A DNA stretch of 50,615 nucleotides, taken from contig JAMPBJ010000001.1 in the NCBI GenBank assembly GCA_023666835.1, forward strand, positions 881,281-931,895, written 5' to 3'. The notes under the pieces were generated by a model, which saw only the letters and a list, made by a program, of their open reading frames with translations, did no database searches and was not told the DNA's origin. A program made the position numbers and the translations under genes. Positions 37,020 through 46,292 of this stretch are shown here, piece after piece. Position 1 is the first letter of the stretch. Each line of letters begins with the position of its first letter. This stretch comes from Bacteroides sp. Lineage in GTDB: Bacteria > Bacteroidota > Bacteroidia > Bacteroidales > Muribaculaceae.

Positions 37020-38249
37020 ATGATCAAAAGAAAAGTTATGAAAATCAGAAAGATCAGAAGCCTGAGCATTGTAGCAGGGCTCGCTTTGTGTGTTGCCGGC
37101 ACATCGTGTGGTGGTGACAAAGAGAAGGAAGCGGCTGCTGCGGCTGCCATGGCACAGCAAGTGCCTGAAGTGGCTACGATGACCGTAGAGCTCAGCAATG
37201 CAGACAATCAGAAAGAGTATCCTGCCACACTGGAAGGTAAGACGGATATTGCCATCCGTCCGCAGGTGAGTGGATTTATAACCAAAGTTCATGTCGACGA
37301 AGGTCAGCGTGTGAAAAAAGGCCAGGTGCTTTTTACTATTGACCAGGTGCAATTCCAGGCAGCAGTCGACAATGCTCGTGCGGCAGTCAACAGCGCCCAG
37401 ACGGCAGTGAACACCGCCAAGATGACCGCTGACACAAAGCGTCAGCTTTTCGAAAAGAACATCATCAGTGCCTATGACTATCAGTTGGCACAGAACAATC
37501 TGCAGACCGCCATGGCCGGACTTTCACAGGCCAAGGCTGCGCTGACACAGGCTCAGAAAAATCTGACCTACACAGTGGTTACCGCTCCGTCGGACGGCGT
37601 GGTTGGCACAATCCCCAATCGTGAAGGCTCGCTTGCTTCTCCCTCATCGGTTGAGCCGTTGACCACCATTTCCGACAACTCGAAAGTGTATGCCTACTTC
37701 TCGCTGACCGAGAAGGATCTTCTTGACATGACCGACAACGGCAGCCGCTCGCTCGATGAAGCTATTGCCGCCATGCCCGACGTGCAGCTCAAACTGTCGA
37801 ATGGTTCGATCTACGGCTACCCCGGCGATGTAGCAACAGTGTCGGGTGTGATCAACACTTCGACCGGCGCTGCAAGCGTGCGTGCACTTTTCGACAACCC
37901 CAGCGGAATGCTTCGCTCGGGTAGCACCGGCACCATCATCATCCCCATCCAGTCGCAGAACGTGATTGTGATTCCTCAGAAGGCTACCTTCGAAATCCAG
38001 GATAAGAAATTCGTTTATGTCGTGGGCAAGGACAACAAGCTTCAGTCGAAAGCTGTCACAGTGCTTCCGCAGAGCGATGGCCAGAACTACGTGGTGCTTT
38101 CCGGTCTTGACCCCGGCGAACGCATCGTGGTTGAAGGCGTTGGCACTCAATCGATCCGTGAAGGCGGAGAGATCAAGCCTGTAGATGCAGCAAAGAAAGC
38201 CGAAGCAGCTGCACAGGCAGCCCAGGCTCAGCAGGCCCAGCAGAAATAA
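37020..38249 (+). CDS. RND efflux periplasmic adaptor (MFP) lipoprotein
   Basis: This 409-residue adaptor links an inner-membrane RND pump to its outer-membrane channel. It has a lipoprotein signal ending AGTSC (Cys30), then an Ala-rich spacer. The lipoyl half IAIRPQVSGFITKVHVDEGQRVKKGQVLFTID is followed by an alpha-hairpin (about 115-180), the second lipoyl half VVTAPSDGVVGT, and a beta-barrel and membrane-proximal domain. The C-terminal tail is Ala/Gln-rich. ATG at 37020 is taken; ATG at 37038 is also possible. First gene of an operon with pump and channel (52 bp gap). Confidence 0.95.
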   Translation: MIKRKVMKIRKIRSLSIVAGLALCVAGTSCGGDKEKEAAAAAAMAQQVPEVATMTVELSNADNQKEYPATLEGKTDIAIRPQVSGFITKVHVDEGQRVKKGQVLFTIDQVQFQAAVDNARAAVNSAQTAVNTAKMTADTKRQLFEKNIISAYDYQLAQNNLQTAMAGLSQAKAALTQAQKNLTYTVVTAPSDGVVGTIPNREGSLASPSSVEPLTTISDNSKVYAYFSLTEKDLLDMTDNGSRSLDEAIAAMPDVQLKLSNGSIYGYPGDVATVSGVINTSTGAASVRALFDNPSGMLRSGSTGTIIIPIQSQNVIVIPQKATFEIQDKKFVYVVGKDNKLQSKAVTVLPQSDGQNYVVLSGLDPGERIVVEGVGTQSIREGGEIKPVDAAKKAEAAAQAAQAQQAQQK

Positions 38250-38301
38250 TGTGTCGTAAAGCTCAAATAGACAATAATCCAATCTGTCGAAACAATAGAA
38301 A

Positions 38302-41300
38302 ATGAAATTAGATACGTTTATTAACCGCCCGGTACTATCGACGGTTATCTCGATATTTATCATATTACTGGGTCTGATCGGTCTTGTATCGCTTCCGATC
38401 ACTCAGTATCCCGATATTGCACCTCCTACAATTTCTGTGACCACGACCTATCAGGGTGCCAATGCCCAGGCCGTGCTTAACTCGGTGATCGCTCCTCTCG
38501 AGGAGTCGATCAACGGTGCGGAGGGCATGACATATATGGAATCGACCGCCACCAACACCGGCTCGGCTACGATTAATGTGTATTTTGAACAAGGCTTTAA
38601 CCCCGACATGGCGGCCGTGGATGTGCAGAACCGTGTGGCCAAAGCACAAAACCTTCTGCCTGCAGAAGTGACGAAAGTGGGCGTGCTGACACAGAAACGC
38701 CAGACTTCGATGCTTCTGGGTATTGCACTCTACTCCGACAAGGGCGATGAATACTCGCCAGAGTTTATCGACAACTATATGAAGATCAACGTGATCCCGG
38801 TGATCCAGCGTGTGCAGGGTGTGGGTGATGTGTTGAGCTTCGGCGGCGACTACTCGATGCGTATTTGGCTCAAGCCTGAGGTGATGGCCCAGTATCACAT
38901 GATGCCCGACGATGTCACCAGGGCATTGGCCGAACAGAACATCGAGGCTGCGCCCGGTGCGTTCGGCGAACAGGGCAACCAGTCGTTCCAGTACACAATG
39001 AAATATAAGGGACGTCTGAGTACGCCCGAAGAATTCGGTGATATCGTCATCAGAGCCACCGACAACGGTGAAGTGCTCCGACTCAAGGATGTGGCCGATA
39101 TCGAATTAGGTAAAGTGACCTACGGCTTCGGCAACTCTATCAACGGACATCCGTCGACAATGGCAATCGTATTCCAGACCGCAGGCTCCAATGCAACCCA
39201 GATCATCGAAGACTGTCTCCTGCAGGTGAAGAACCTCGAGAAGAGCCTGCCCGACGGACTGCACTTTGCCATCCCGATGAACAACAATGACTTCCTTTAT
39301 GCCTCGATCCACCATGTGATCCAGACCCTCATCGAGGCCTTCATCCTTGTGTTTATCGTGGTCTACATCTTCCTTCAGGACTTCCGTTCGACAATCATCC
39401 CGGCCATCGCCATCCCGGTAGCGTTGATCGGTACGTTCTTCGTGCTTAACCTGATCGGCTTCTCCATCAACCTTATCACCCTTTCGGCTCTCGTGCTTGC
39501 GATTGCGATTGTGGTCGATGATGCCATTGTGGTGGTCGAGGCTGTGCACGCAAAACTCGACGTGGGCTATAAGAGTGCACGCAAGGCCTCGATAGATGCT
39601 ATGAACGAAATCGGCGGTGCTATCATCTCGATCACGCTCGTCATGATGCTTGTGTTCATCCCCGTGTCGTTCATGCCCGGCACTTCAGGCGTGTTCTATC
39701 AGCAGTTCGGTCTGACGATGAGTATCGCCATTGCATTCTCGGCCATCAACGCCTTGACGCTGTCGCCTGCACTATGTGCCGTGTTCCTCAAACCGCACAA
39801 GACTGAGGGCGGCGAGGAGATCCCCCTTAAGCAACGACTTGGCGAGGCATACTCCGAAGCTGCTTCGACAGTGAAACAGCAATACAAAAAACGTTTCTCG
39901 CTCGGTTTACCCCCGATTGTGACATTCATTTTCGTGGTAGCTGCCGTGACATTCATGGTGCTCGGATGGTATACCGACGACAATGCAGTGCACATGTCAA
40001 TAGCAATTATTTGTGCAGTAGTTGCGCTGATCGGAGTCTTCAGCAAGCGCTTCCATCAAGGCTTTGAAAAAGGCTACAATGCAGTGCTGAAAGTATATAA
40101 GAAGGCCACCAACTTCTTCATCGGCCATAAGATCACTTCGTTTGCAATTGTAGCCGTGGTGATCGGGGTGCTTGTGTGGCTTATGGGTCGCACGCCTACA
40201 GCACTTGTGCCCAATGAAGACACCGGCGTGGTATTCGCCATGGTCGATATGCCCCCGGGCACATCGCAGGAACGCACCGAAGCCGTGCTCGAGCAGGTTG
40301 ACGACATCATCCGCAACACACCGGGCGTGGCCTACAGTAACAAGATCCTCGGCTACAGCTTCATTGCCGGTCAGGGTGCTACTTATGGTACGTTTATCAT
40401 CAAGCTTAAGGACTGGGCCGAACGCGATGCTTCGGAAAGTTCGGATGCTATCATCGGGCGTCTGTATGGCGCCACGGGCCAGTTGGTCAAAGACGGACGT
40501 GTCGTGATCTTTGCTCCGCCTATGATCACGGGCTATTCGGCAACCAACGGTTTTGAAATCAAGATGCAGGACAAGACCGGCGGTGATATCAACGACTTCT
40601 TTGCTGTGGTGCAGACATTCCTCGGTGCGCTCAACCAGCGACCGGAAATCCAGCTTGCATATACAACGTTCAACCCTACGTTCCCGCAGTATCTGGTCGA
40701 CGTTGATGCAGCCAAGGCTAAGCAGGCCGGCATTTCGCCCCAGACCATACTTTCGACCCTTCAGGGCTACTATGGTGGTATGTATGTGTCGAACTTCAAC
40801 CGCTTCGGCAAGATCTATCGTGTGATGATGCAGGCTTCGCCCGAAGCCCGTGTATCGCCCGAGACACTCTCATCGATCAAGGTGCGCAACGGCAATGAGA
40901 TGGCATCCATCGCCAACTTCGTGACACTCAAACGTGTCTACGGCCCTGACTTGCTCAACCGATTCAACATGTTCCAGTCGATTTCTGTCAACGGTAACCC
41001 GGCTGAAGGCTATTCGTCGGGCGACGCCATCGCTGCCATCGAAGAAGTGGCCAACGAGGTGCTCCCCCAGGGCTACGGCTTTGAGTATGCCGGTATGACC
41101 CGTGAAGAAGGCAATTCGTCGGGCAACTCCACAGCCATGATCTTCGGTCTGTGTCTGCTGTTCGTCTATCTGCTTTTGTCAGCACAGTACGAAAGCTACA
41201 TTCTGCCGTTCGCAGTTATCCTTTCGGTGCCCTTCGGTTTGATGGGAACATTCATCTTCGCTGACCTTCGCGACATCTCCAACAATATCTATCTGCAGAT

Positions 41301-41688
41301 TGCATTGATCATGCTTATCGGCCTCTTGGCCAAGAATGCAATTCTTATCGTGGAATTTGCGCTTGACCGCCGTCGCAACGGCATGTCGATTGCCAAAGCA
41401 GCACTCGACGGAGCTGTGGCCCGTCTGCGACCGATCCTCATGACTTCGCTCGCACTCATCATCGGACTGTTGCCTCTGATGTTTGCCCACGGCGTAGGCG
41501 CCAACGGCAACAAGGCACTCGGTACCGGTTCAGTGGGCGGTATGCTTGTCGGTATGATATTCCAGGTGCTGATCGTGCCTGCAATGTTTGTGGTGTTCCA
41601 GAAGATTCAGGAGAAATTCACTCCGATGCAGTGGAAAGACACCGACAACCAGGAGATCCAGAAAGAGCTCGAGCAGTATTCGAGATAA
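38302..41688 (+). CDS. RND (HAE1-type) efflux pump permease
   Basis: This 1128-residue proton-driven exporter is of the AcrB type. Typical segments are the start MKLDTFINRPVLSTVISIFI, the TM4 proton-relay Asp pair in LAIAIVVDDAIVVVEAVH, AFSAINALTLSPALCAVFLK, and the matching C-terminal repeat (GLLAKNAILIVEFAL, RPILMTSLALIIGLLPLMF). It is about 80 residues longer than AcrB because of an insertion between the two halves (about 510-610) with extra hydrophobic stretches (IVTFIFVVAAVTFMVLGWY and others), common in Bacteroidota pumps. The substrate is not predictable. Confidence 0.97.
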   Translation: MKLDTFINRPVLSTVISIFIILLGLIGLVSLPITQYPDIAPPTISVTTTYQGANAQAVLNSVIAPLEESINGAEGMTYMESTATNTGSATINVYFEQGFNPDMAAVDVQNRVAKAQNLLPAEVTKVGVLTQKRQTSMLLGIALYSDKGDEYSPEFIDNYMKINVIPVIQRVQGVGDVLSFGGDYSMRIWLKPEVMAQYHMMPDDVTRALAEQNIEAAPGAFGEQGNQSFQYTMKYKGRLSTPEEFGDIVIRATDNGEVLRLKDVADIELGKVTYGFGNSINGHPSTMAIVFQTAGSNATQIIEDCLLQVKNLEKSLPDGLHFAIPMNNNDFLYASIHHVIQTLIEAFILVFIVVYIFLQDFRSTIIPAIAIPVALIGTFFVLNLIGFSINLITLSALVLAIAIVVDDAIVVVEAVHAKLDVGYKSARKASIDAMNEIGGAIISITLVMMLVFIPVSFMPGTSGVFYQQFGLTMSIAIAFSAINALTLSPALCAVFLKPHKTEGGEEIPLKQRLGEAYSEAASTVKQQYKKRFSLGLPPIVTFIFVVAAVTFMVLGWYTDDNAVHMSIAIICAVVALIGVFSKRFHQGFEKGYNAVLKVYKKATNFFIGHKITSFAIVAVVIGVLVWLMGRTPTALVPNEDTGVVFAMVDMPPGTSQERTEAVLEQVDDIIRNTPGVAYSNKILGYSFIAGQGATYGTFIIKLKDWAERDASESSDAIIGRLYGATGQLVKDGRVVIFAPPMITGYSATNGFEIKMQDKTGGDINDFFAVVQTFLGALNQRPEIQLAYTTFNPTFPQYLVDVDAAKAKQAGISPQTILSTLQGYYGGMYVSNFNRFGKIYRVMMQASPEARVSPETLSSIKVRNGNEMASIANFVTLKRVYGPDLLNRFNMFQSISVNGNPAEGYSSGDAIAAIEEVANEVLPQGYGFEYAGMTREEGNSSGNSTAMIFGLCLLFVYLLLSAQYESYILPFAVILSVPFGLMGTFIFADLRDISNNIYLQIALIMLIGLLAKNAILIVEFALDRRRNGMSIAKAALDGAVARLRPILMTSLALIIGLLPLMFAHGVGANGNKALGTGSVGGMLVGMIFQVLIVPAMFVVFQKIQEKFTPMQWKDTDNQEIQKELEQYSR

Positions 41689-41728
41689 ACTAACAGACCA
41701 TCAGACAGACTACACACGACTTTCAAAT

Positions 41729-43126
41729 ATGAAATTAAATAAACTGATATTGCTTCCGGCGTCGACAGTGATTCTGCTGTCGTCGCTCGGCAGCTGCGGT
41801 CTCTACAAAAAATATGAGACCCCTACCGACACAGCTCTTCTGGCCGAATACAAGCAGGCACAGGAGGCTGAGATCGACTCAATGGCCTATGGCAACCTGC
41901 GGTGGCAGGATGTGTTCACTGATCCAGTGCTTGCCGGAATCATTGATCAGGCATTGACCAACAATGTGAATCTGCGCAACGCCAAACTCAACATCGACAT
42001 CGCGCACGCCCAGCTTAAGGGCGCCAAGTTGAGCTATTTCCCCTCGGTTGCTCTCGCACCCAACGGGTCAGGTTCCAAATTTTTCACCGATCCTTCGACT
42101 TCAATGTCGTGGGGCTATCAGATTCCGCTCTCTGTAAGCTGGGAAGTGGATGTGTTCGGTAAACTTCTCAATTCGAAGCGTGGTGCCGAAGTGGCTGTGG
42201 AACAGAGCAAAGATTATGCTCAGGCAGTGCGTTCGCAGATCATAGCCGGCGTGGCCAACTGTTACTATGCAATAGCCACCCTTGAAGCACAGCTGCAGGT
42301 CAGCCGCTCTACTGCTGAGATCTGGAAGCAGAACGTACAGACGATGAAAGACCTCAAGGAGGCCGGAACCGTGACCGAGGTTGCTGTGGTTCAGAGCGAA
42401 GCTCAGTACTACGGAATTCTCGGTTCGATCACGGATCTCGAAGTGAGCCTTGATGAAATGCAAAACACCCTTTCGCTCCTCGTGGGCGTGATGCCTCAGA
42501 AGTGGACCGTTTCGCCCGAGGCCATTTTCACAGCTCCTTCGATCATCCGCTCTTCGGTGCCTATGTACGAGTTGGCCATGCGTCCCGATGTGGCAGCTGC
42601 CGAACGTGCGATGGCCGTGGCATATTACTCGACCAACAGTGCACGCGCAGCATTCTACCCCGGACTTAATATCACCGCCAACGGAGGATTTACCAATCTG
42701 TTGGGATCGATGGTGGTCAATCCCGGTAAATTCTTTATAAATCTTGCCGGATCACTGACAGCTCCTATCTTCTCGCGCGGTCAGAACATTGCTCGTCTTG
42801 AGGCTGCCAAGGCCCAGCAGGAGCAGGCCATGAACACATTCGAGTATACTCTGATGAGTGCAGCCGCTGAAGTGAGCGATGCAATGACTCTCTATGAGAA
42901 GAGTGTCGAAAAACAGCTGTATCTTGAGAAACAGGCCGAACAGCTCACGCTGGCTTGCGATTACACTCAGGAATTGTTGAAACTCGGTTCGTATAACACT
43001 ACATATCTCGATGTGCTGACCGCCCAGCAATCGTTGCTCTCAGCACAAATTTCGGCCATCACAGCCCGCAACAGCGAAACCCGCGCATTGATCAACCTCT
43101 ATCAAGCGCTTGGCGGTGGCAGATAA
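41729..43126 (+). CDS. Outer-membrane efflux channel lipoprotein (TolC/NodT type)
   Basis: This 465-residue outer-membrane factor completes the tripartite pump. The lipobox LGSC gives Cys23. Two repeats of long helices plus beta-barrel strands follow (WQDVFTDPVLAGIIDQALTNNVNLRNAK; LGSYNTTYLDVLTAQQSLLSAQ). The longer upstream frame overlaps the permease and is rejected in favour of ATG 41729. It is separated by 40 bp from the permease. Confidence 0.95.
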   Translation: MKLNKLILLPASTVILLSSLGSCGLYKKYETPTDTALLAEYKQAQEAEIDSMAYGNLRWQDVFTDPVLAGIIDQALTNNVNLRNAKLNIDIAHAQLKGAKLSYFPSVALAPNGSGSKFFTDPSTSMSWGYQIPLSVSWEVDVFGKLLNSKRGAEVAVEQSKDYAQAVRSQIIAGVANCYYAIATLEAQLQVSRSTAEIWKQNVQTMKDLKEAGTVTEVAVVQSEAQYYGILGSITDLEVSLDEMQNTLSLLVGVMPQKWTVSPEAIFTAPSIIRSSVPMYELAMRPDVAAAERAMAVAYYSTNSARAAFYPGLNITANGGFTNLLGSMVVNPGKFFINLAGSLTAPIFSRGQNIARLEAAKAQQEQAMNTFEYTLMSAAAEVSDAMTLYEKSVEKQLYLEKQAEQLTLACDYTQELLKLGSYNTTYLDVLTAQQSLLSAQISAITARNSETRALINLYQALGGGR

Positions 43127-43173
43127 ACGAAGTGAAATCAAAAAGCATACAACTACACCAAAATCTATAGCTT

Positions 43174-43968
43174 ATGTCAACCATGATCAGCCCAATGGCC
43201 TATGTGGATCCTTCGGCCCGCATCGGTGAAAATGTAAAAATCCATCCGTTTGCCTATATAGACGGCGACGTGGAGCTCGGCGATGGCTGCGAGGTTATGC
43301 CTTATACAAGCATTCTCCGCGGCACGCGTATGGGCAAAAACAACAAAGTGTACCAAAACACCGTAATAGGTGCCGAACCCCAGGATTTTCGATGGAAGGG
43401 TGAGGATACATATTGCTATATTGGCGACAACAACGTGATCAGAGAGCATGTGATCATCAATCGTGGAATCCGTCCGGAAGATGGCACACGCATCGGCAGC
43501 GATTGTTTTATCATGGCTGAGACCCATATCGGCCACGATACCCACATCAAGGGCAAGTCGGTGATAGGCAACCGCGTGACCATAGCCGGTGATGCCGAGA
43601 TTGATGAATGTACCATCCTTTCATCGGGCGTCATCCTGCATGAGGGCTCGAAGATCGGCCAATGGGTGCTCGTGAAGGGAGGTTGCCGCATCGGTGGAAA
43701 CGTTCCTCCTTATGTAGTGATGGCTCATAATCCGGTGGAATATATCGGTGTAAACGCCGTGGTGCTTCGTAAGCACGGGTATACCGATGATCAGATCAAC
43801 GATATTGCCAAGGCCTACCGTCACGTGTTCCAGAGCCAGACTTCGGTGTTCAATGCACTGAAGCGCATCGATGCCGACCTTGATCCGAGTGAAATCCGCT
43901 CGAATATTGTGGACTTCATCGAGGGCGTGGATCTGAAGCTCGTGGCCATACCGCGCGATCTGGAATAA
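43174..43968 (+). CDS. lpxA: LpxA-type UDP-N-acetylglucosamine O-acyltransferase
   Basis: This 264-residue left-handed beta-helix protein has repeating hexapeptides (from VDPSARIGENVKIHPFAYI). LpxA transfers a hydroxyacyl chain from ACP to UDP-GlcNAc, the first step of lipid A synthesis. Residues aligned with the catalytic region are present: HIGHDTHI with His118/His121 and a further His in SSGVILHEGSKIG. The C-terminal helical part is typical (HGYTDDQINDIAKAYRHVF). It stands alone after the efflux operon, not beside lpxC/fabZ, so it may be a second copy or a relative acting on a different sugar. Confidence 0.85.
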   Translation: MSTMISPMAYVDPSARIGENVKIHPFAYIDGDVELGDGCEVMPYTSILRGTRMGKNNKVYQNTVIGAEPQDFRWKGEDTYCYIGDNNVIREHVIINRGIRPEDGTRIGSDCFIMAETHIGHDTHIKGKSVIGNRVTIAGDAEIDECTILSSGVILHEGSKIGQWVLVKGGCRIGGNVPPYVVMAHNPVEYIGVNAVVLRKHGYTDDQINDIAKAYRHVFQSQTSVFNALKRIDADLDPSEIRSNIVDFIEGVDLKLVAIPRDLE

Positions 43969-44019
43969 CAACAGCATCAGATAAATGACATCCGGTGACT
44001 CCAACGATGACCGGAATAC

Positions 44020-44054
44020 AAAGAGAGGCCGTGCAGTGCGTACGGCCTCTCTTT
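44020..44054. terminator. Bidirectional terminator hairpin between lpxA and cdd
   Basis: AAAGAGAGGCCGT (44020-44032) pairs with ACGGCCTCTCTTT (44042-44054). The A/T flanks allow use from both converging genes. Confidence 0.8.
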
Positions 44055-44074
44055 GTGTGGTATGGAGAATTGTA

Positions 44075-44551
44075 TCAGTTGAATTCAGTGAAGGCGAGGG
44101 GAAGGGTTGAAGCCACGGAGGGAAGGATGAAAATCTCGTCGCGTCCAACGAGGATCATCTTGACCGGATGTTGGGCAAGCACTTCGTATTCAAGCAGTGA
44201 CTGTCGGCATGATCCACAGGGAGCCACGGGCTCGGCAACGAAATTGCCGTCGGTGTCGCGAGCTGCAATGGCTATGGTTTTGAATTTGGCATCGGGATAT
44301 TGAGCGTGGGCATAGAAGCATGCCGAGCGTTCGGCGCAGGTGCCCGAGGGGTATGCCACGTTTTCCTGATTGGCTCCGGTGATGATTTCGCCGTTGTCGA
44401 GCAGTATGGCAGCTCCGACCCTGAAATGGCTGTAAGGAGCATAGGAGCGGAAGGTGGCATCGCGGGCAAGTTCAACCAGATGCCGGTCGGTCGGGTCAAG
44501 TTCGTCGAACTTGGCCACTTTGATCAGTGTGGTTATTTCTTTCTGTTTCAT
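44075..44551 (-). CDS. cdd: Cytidine deaminase
   Basis: This 158-residue zinc enzyme deaminates cytidine and deoxycytidine to uridine forms in pyrimidine salvage. The zinc and proton-shuttle residues are intact: TCAERSA (Cys72, Glu74) and PCGSCRQ (Cys112, Cys115). YAPYSHFRVGAAI and the GANQENVAYPSGTC region are classical. It follows the dipeptidase gene by 2 bp on the same strand, so they are co-transcribed although their functions differ. Confidence 0.97.
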   Translation of the reverse strand: MKQKEITTLIKVAKFDELDPTDRHLVELARDATFRSYAPYSHFRVGAAILLDNGEIITGANQENVAYPSGTCAERSACFYAHAQYPDAKFKTIAIAARDTDGNFVAEPVAPCGSCRQSLLEYEVLAQHPVKMILVGRDEIFILPSVASTLPLAFTEFN

Positions 44552-44553
44552 GT

Positions 44554-46197
44554 TCAGTCGATAGTTCCAAATGTTTTGAGGCGTTCACCGCCGGCCGGAT
44601 CAGTGGCAATCGAACGGTAGTAGCGCGAATCATAGCCGGGGAAGGCGGGATAGGCGGGCATACCGTGTTCGTTGCGTTCGAATTGTCCGTCCTTTTCACG
44701 TTTGACGTTGCCGTCGAGGTATTTGACGAGGAGATATTCTCCCAACTGACGATAGCGTTCGGTGTATTTTTTTGACCAGTCGGCGGCATGATCGTTGAGG
44801 AATTTGACGGCCACTTCGGGATCGAGTCCGGCAACTTCGGTGTAGAGGATGTTGACTTCAGTGTCGATGCTGTCCTCGATGGCGCACTGCACCCGACGAA
44901 TGTCAGGGATCATCTGGGAATAGCGGTTGTAGGCCTGATTGGCCACGAAGTTGTTGACCCAGAAGGCGGCGTCCCATTTGAGGTTGTAAAGGTCGCCGTT
45001 GCCCACGGCAAATTCGTGGGGAGCTGAGGTCAGACAGCTGTACATTGGTATGTAGACGCAGGTGTTGGCATCGTCGACACCAAACCACAGTATACCCTTC
45101 ATCTGCTCGGGAGCATCTTTTTTCAGTTGTGCAACGAGCGAGAAACCGGTCTGTTGTGTGGCGATGGCGCGTTCGTGGGTATATTCCACTGAATCGACAG
45201 TGAATGTCAGCGGGCGCCAACGGTAGGGAACCTTGTATGGGCCGGCACCGACATCGGCGGTCATATCGAGCGGGGTGTCTTCAAAATGATCGCGCATCAT
45301 CCATTTCATGTCTTTGGCAGTCAGCGGAGCCTTCGGTTTTACCCACAGCGGCAGAGGTTCGCCCTTGCCTTCGAGAATCCATGAGAGATAAGGAGTCATG
45401 TCGTCGGCAGCATATTTGTTGTAGAAAGCCCATACGCGTCCGTCGCAGCCACGGAGAGCGCCGCCGTCGGTCACGGCATAAGCGCGCGAGAAGTCGAAAT
45501 CCTCATCCTTGCCGGTGAAGTATCCGCACTGGCGGGCAAATTTGATGACGTCAGGCGAGTAGATCGTTTCTCCGGATTTGTCCTTTATGGGGAACTTGTG
45601 GATGCGGCTATGATTGGCATGACCCGATATGCATCCGTCGGGGATGCGGCGTGCAACCCAAACGGCGCCTTTGTCGGTTTTGCCCTTGCCGATCATTTCC
45701 ATGATCCAGACTTCGTTTGGATCGGCTATGGTGAACGATTCGCCTTCGCTTGCATAGCCATGGGTTTTGACAAGGTCGGTCATGATCTTTATGGCTTCGC
45801 GTGCGGTTTTGGCTCGTTCGAGTGTGATATATATGAGCGAACCGTAGTCGATCATGCCCGATCCGGCCAGTTCTTCACGACCACCCCATGTGCTTTCGGT
45901 GATGGCCAGACCATGTTCGTTCATGTTGCCTATGGTGGTGTAGGTGTGGGCAACTTCAGGGATTTCGCCGAGCGGTTTGCCGGTGTCCCATTCCACCACT
46001 TTGCGCACGGAGCCTTTCGGATGGTCGGCGGCCGGTTTATGATATAATTCGCCATAGAGAGTGTGGCTGTCAGCGGCATAGGTGATGAGTGTCGATCCGT
46101 CGGCGGTGGCGCCGGGAGCAGCGATAAGCCCGGTGCAGGCAAGAGCTGCTGACGACGACAGAAGCGCCATGGCCGACAATATGTTTCTAATATTCAT
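44554..46197 (-). CDS. Exported C69-family dipeptidase (N-terminal nucleophile)
   Basis: This 547-residue secreted peptidase cleaves dipeptides using an N-terminal cysteine exposed after processing. The signal peptide ends at Ala20, and the predicted nucleophile is Cys21 in ALACTGLIAAPG. Further family features are DGSTLITYAADSHTLYGELY, NMNEHGLAITESTWGGREEL and GHANHSRIHKFP. It is the first gene of a two-gene unit with cdd and is divergent from the GH89 gene across an 80 bp promoter region. Confidence 0.93.
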   Translation of the reverse strand: MNIRNILSAMALLSSSAALACTGLIAAPGATADGSTLITYAADSHTLYGELYHKPAADHPKGSVRKVVEWDTGKPLGEIPEVAHTYTTIGNMNEHGLAITESTWGGREELAGSGMIDYGSLIYITLERAKTAREAIKIMTDLVKTHGYASEGESFTIADPNEVWIMEMIGKGKTDKGAVWVARRIPDGCISGHANHSRIHKFPIKDKSGETIYSPDVIKFARQCGYFTGKDEDFDFSRAYAVTDGGALRGCDGRVWAFYNKYAADDMTPYLSWILEGKGEPLPLWVKPKAPLTAKDMKWMMRDHFEDTPLDMTADVGAGPYKVPYRWRPLTFTVDSVEYTHERAIATQQTGFSLVAQLKKDAPEQMKGILWFGVDDANTCVYIPMYSCLTSAPHEFAVGNGDLYNLKWDAAFWVNNFVANQAYNRYSQMIPDIRRVQCAIEDSIDTEVNILYTEVAGLDPEVAVKFLNDHAADWSKKYTERYRQLGEYLLVKYLDGNVKREKDGQFERNEHGMPAYPAFPGYDSRYYRSIATDPAGGERLKTFGTID

Positions 46198-46233
46198 GAA
46201 ATGTGTGATTTTTTTAACTGATTGTTATTTATG

Positions 46234-46241
46234 CAAAGATA
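46234..46241 (-). promoter_or_regulatory. Promoter -7 element for the dipeptidase-cdd unit
   Basis: The minus strand reads TATCTTTG, 36 bp before the dipeptidase ATG. Confidence 0.65.
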
Positions 46242-46263
46242 ATCGATTTCGGCGAAAAAAGAG

Positions 46264-46271
46264 TAAATTTG
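46264..46271 (+). promoter_or_regulatory. Promoter -7 element for the GH89 gene
   Basis: TAAATTTG, 21 bp before ATG 46293. It is back to back with the dipeptidase promoter (22 bp apart), so the two genes may share control. Confidence 0.65.
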
Positions 46272-46292
46272 CGATATATGCAGCTAAATAAT

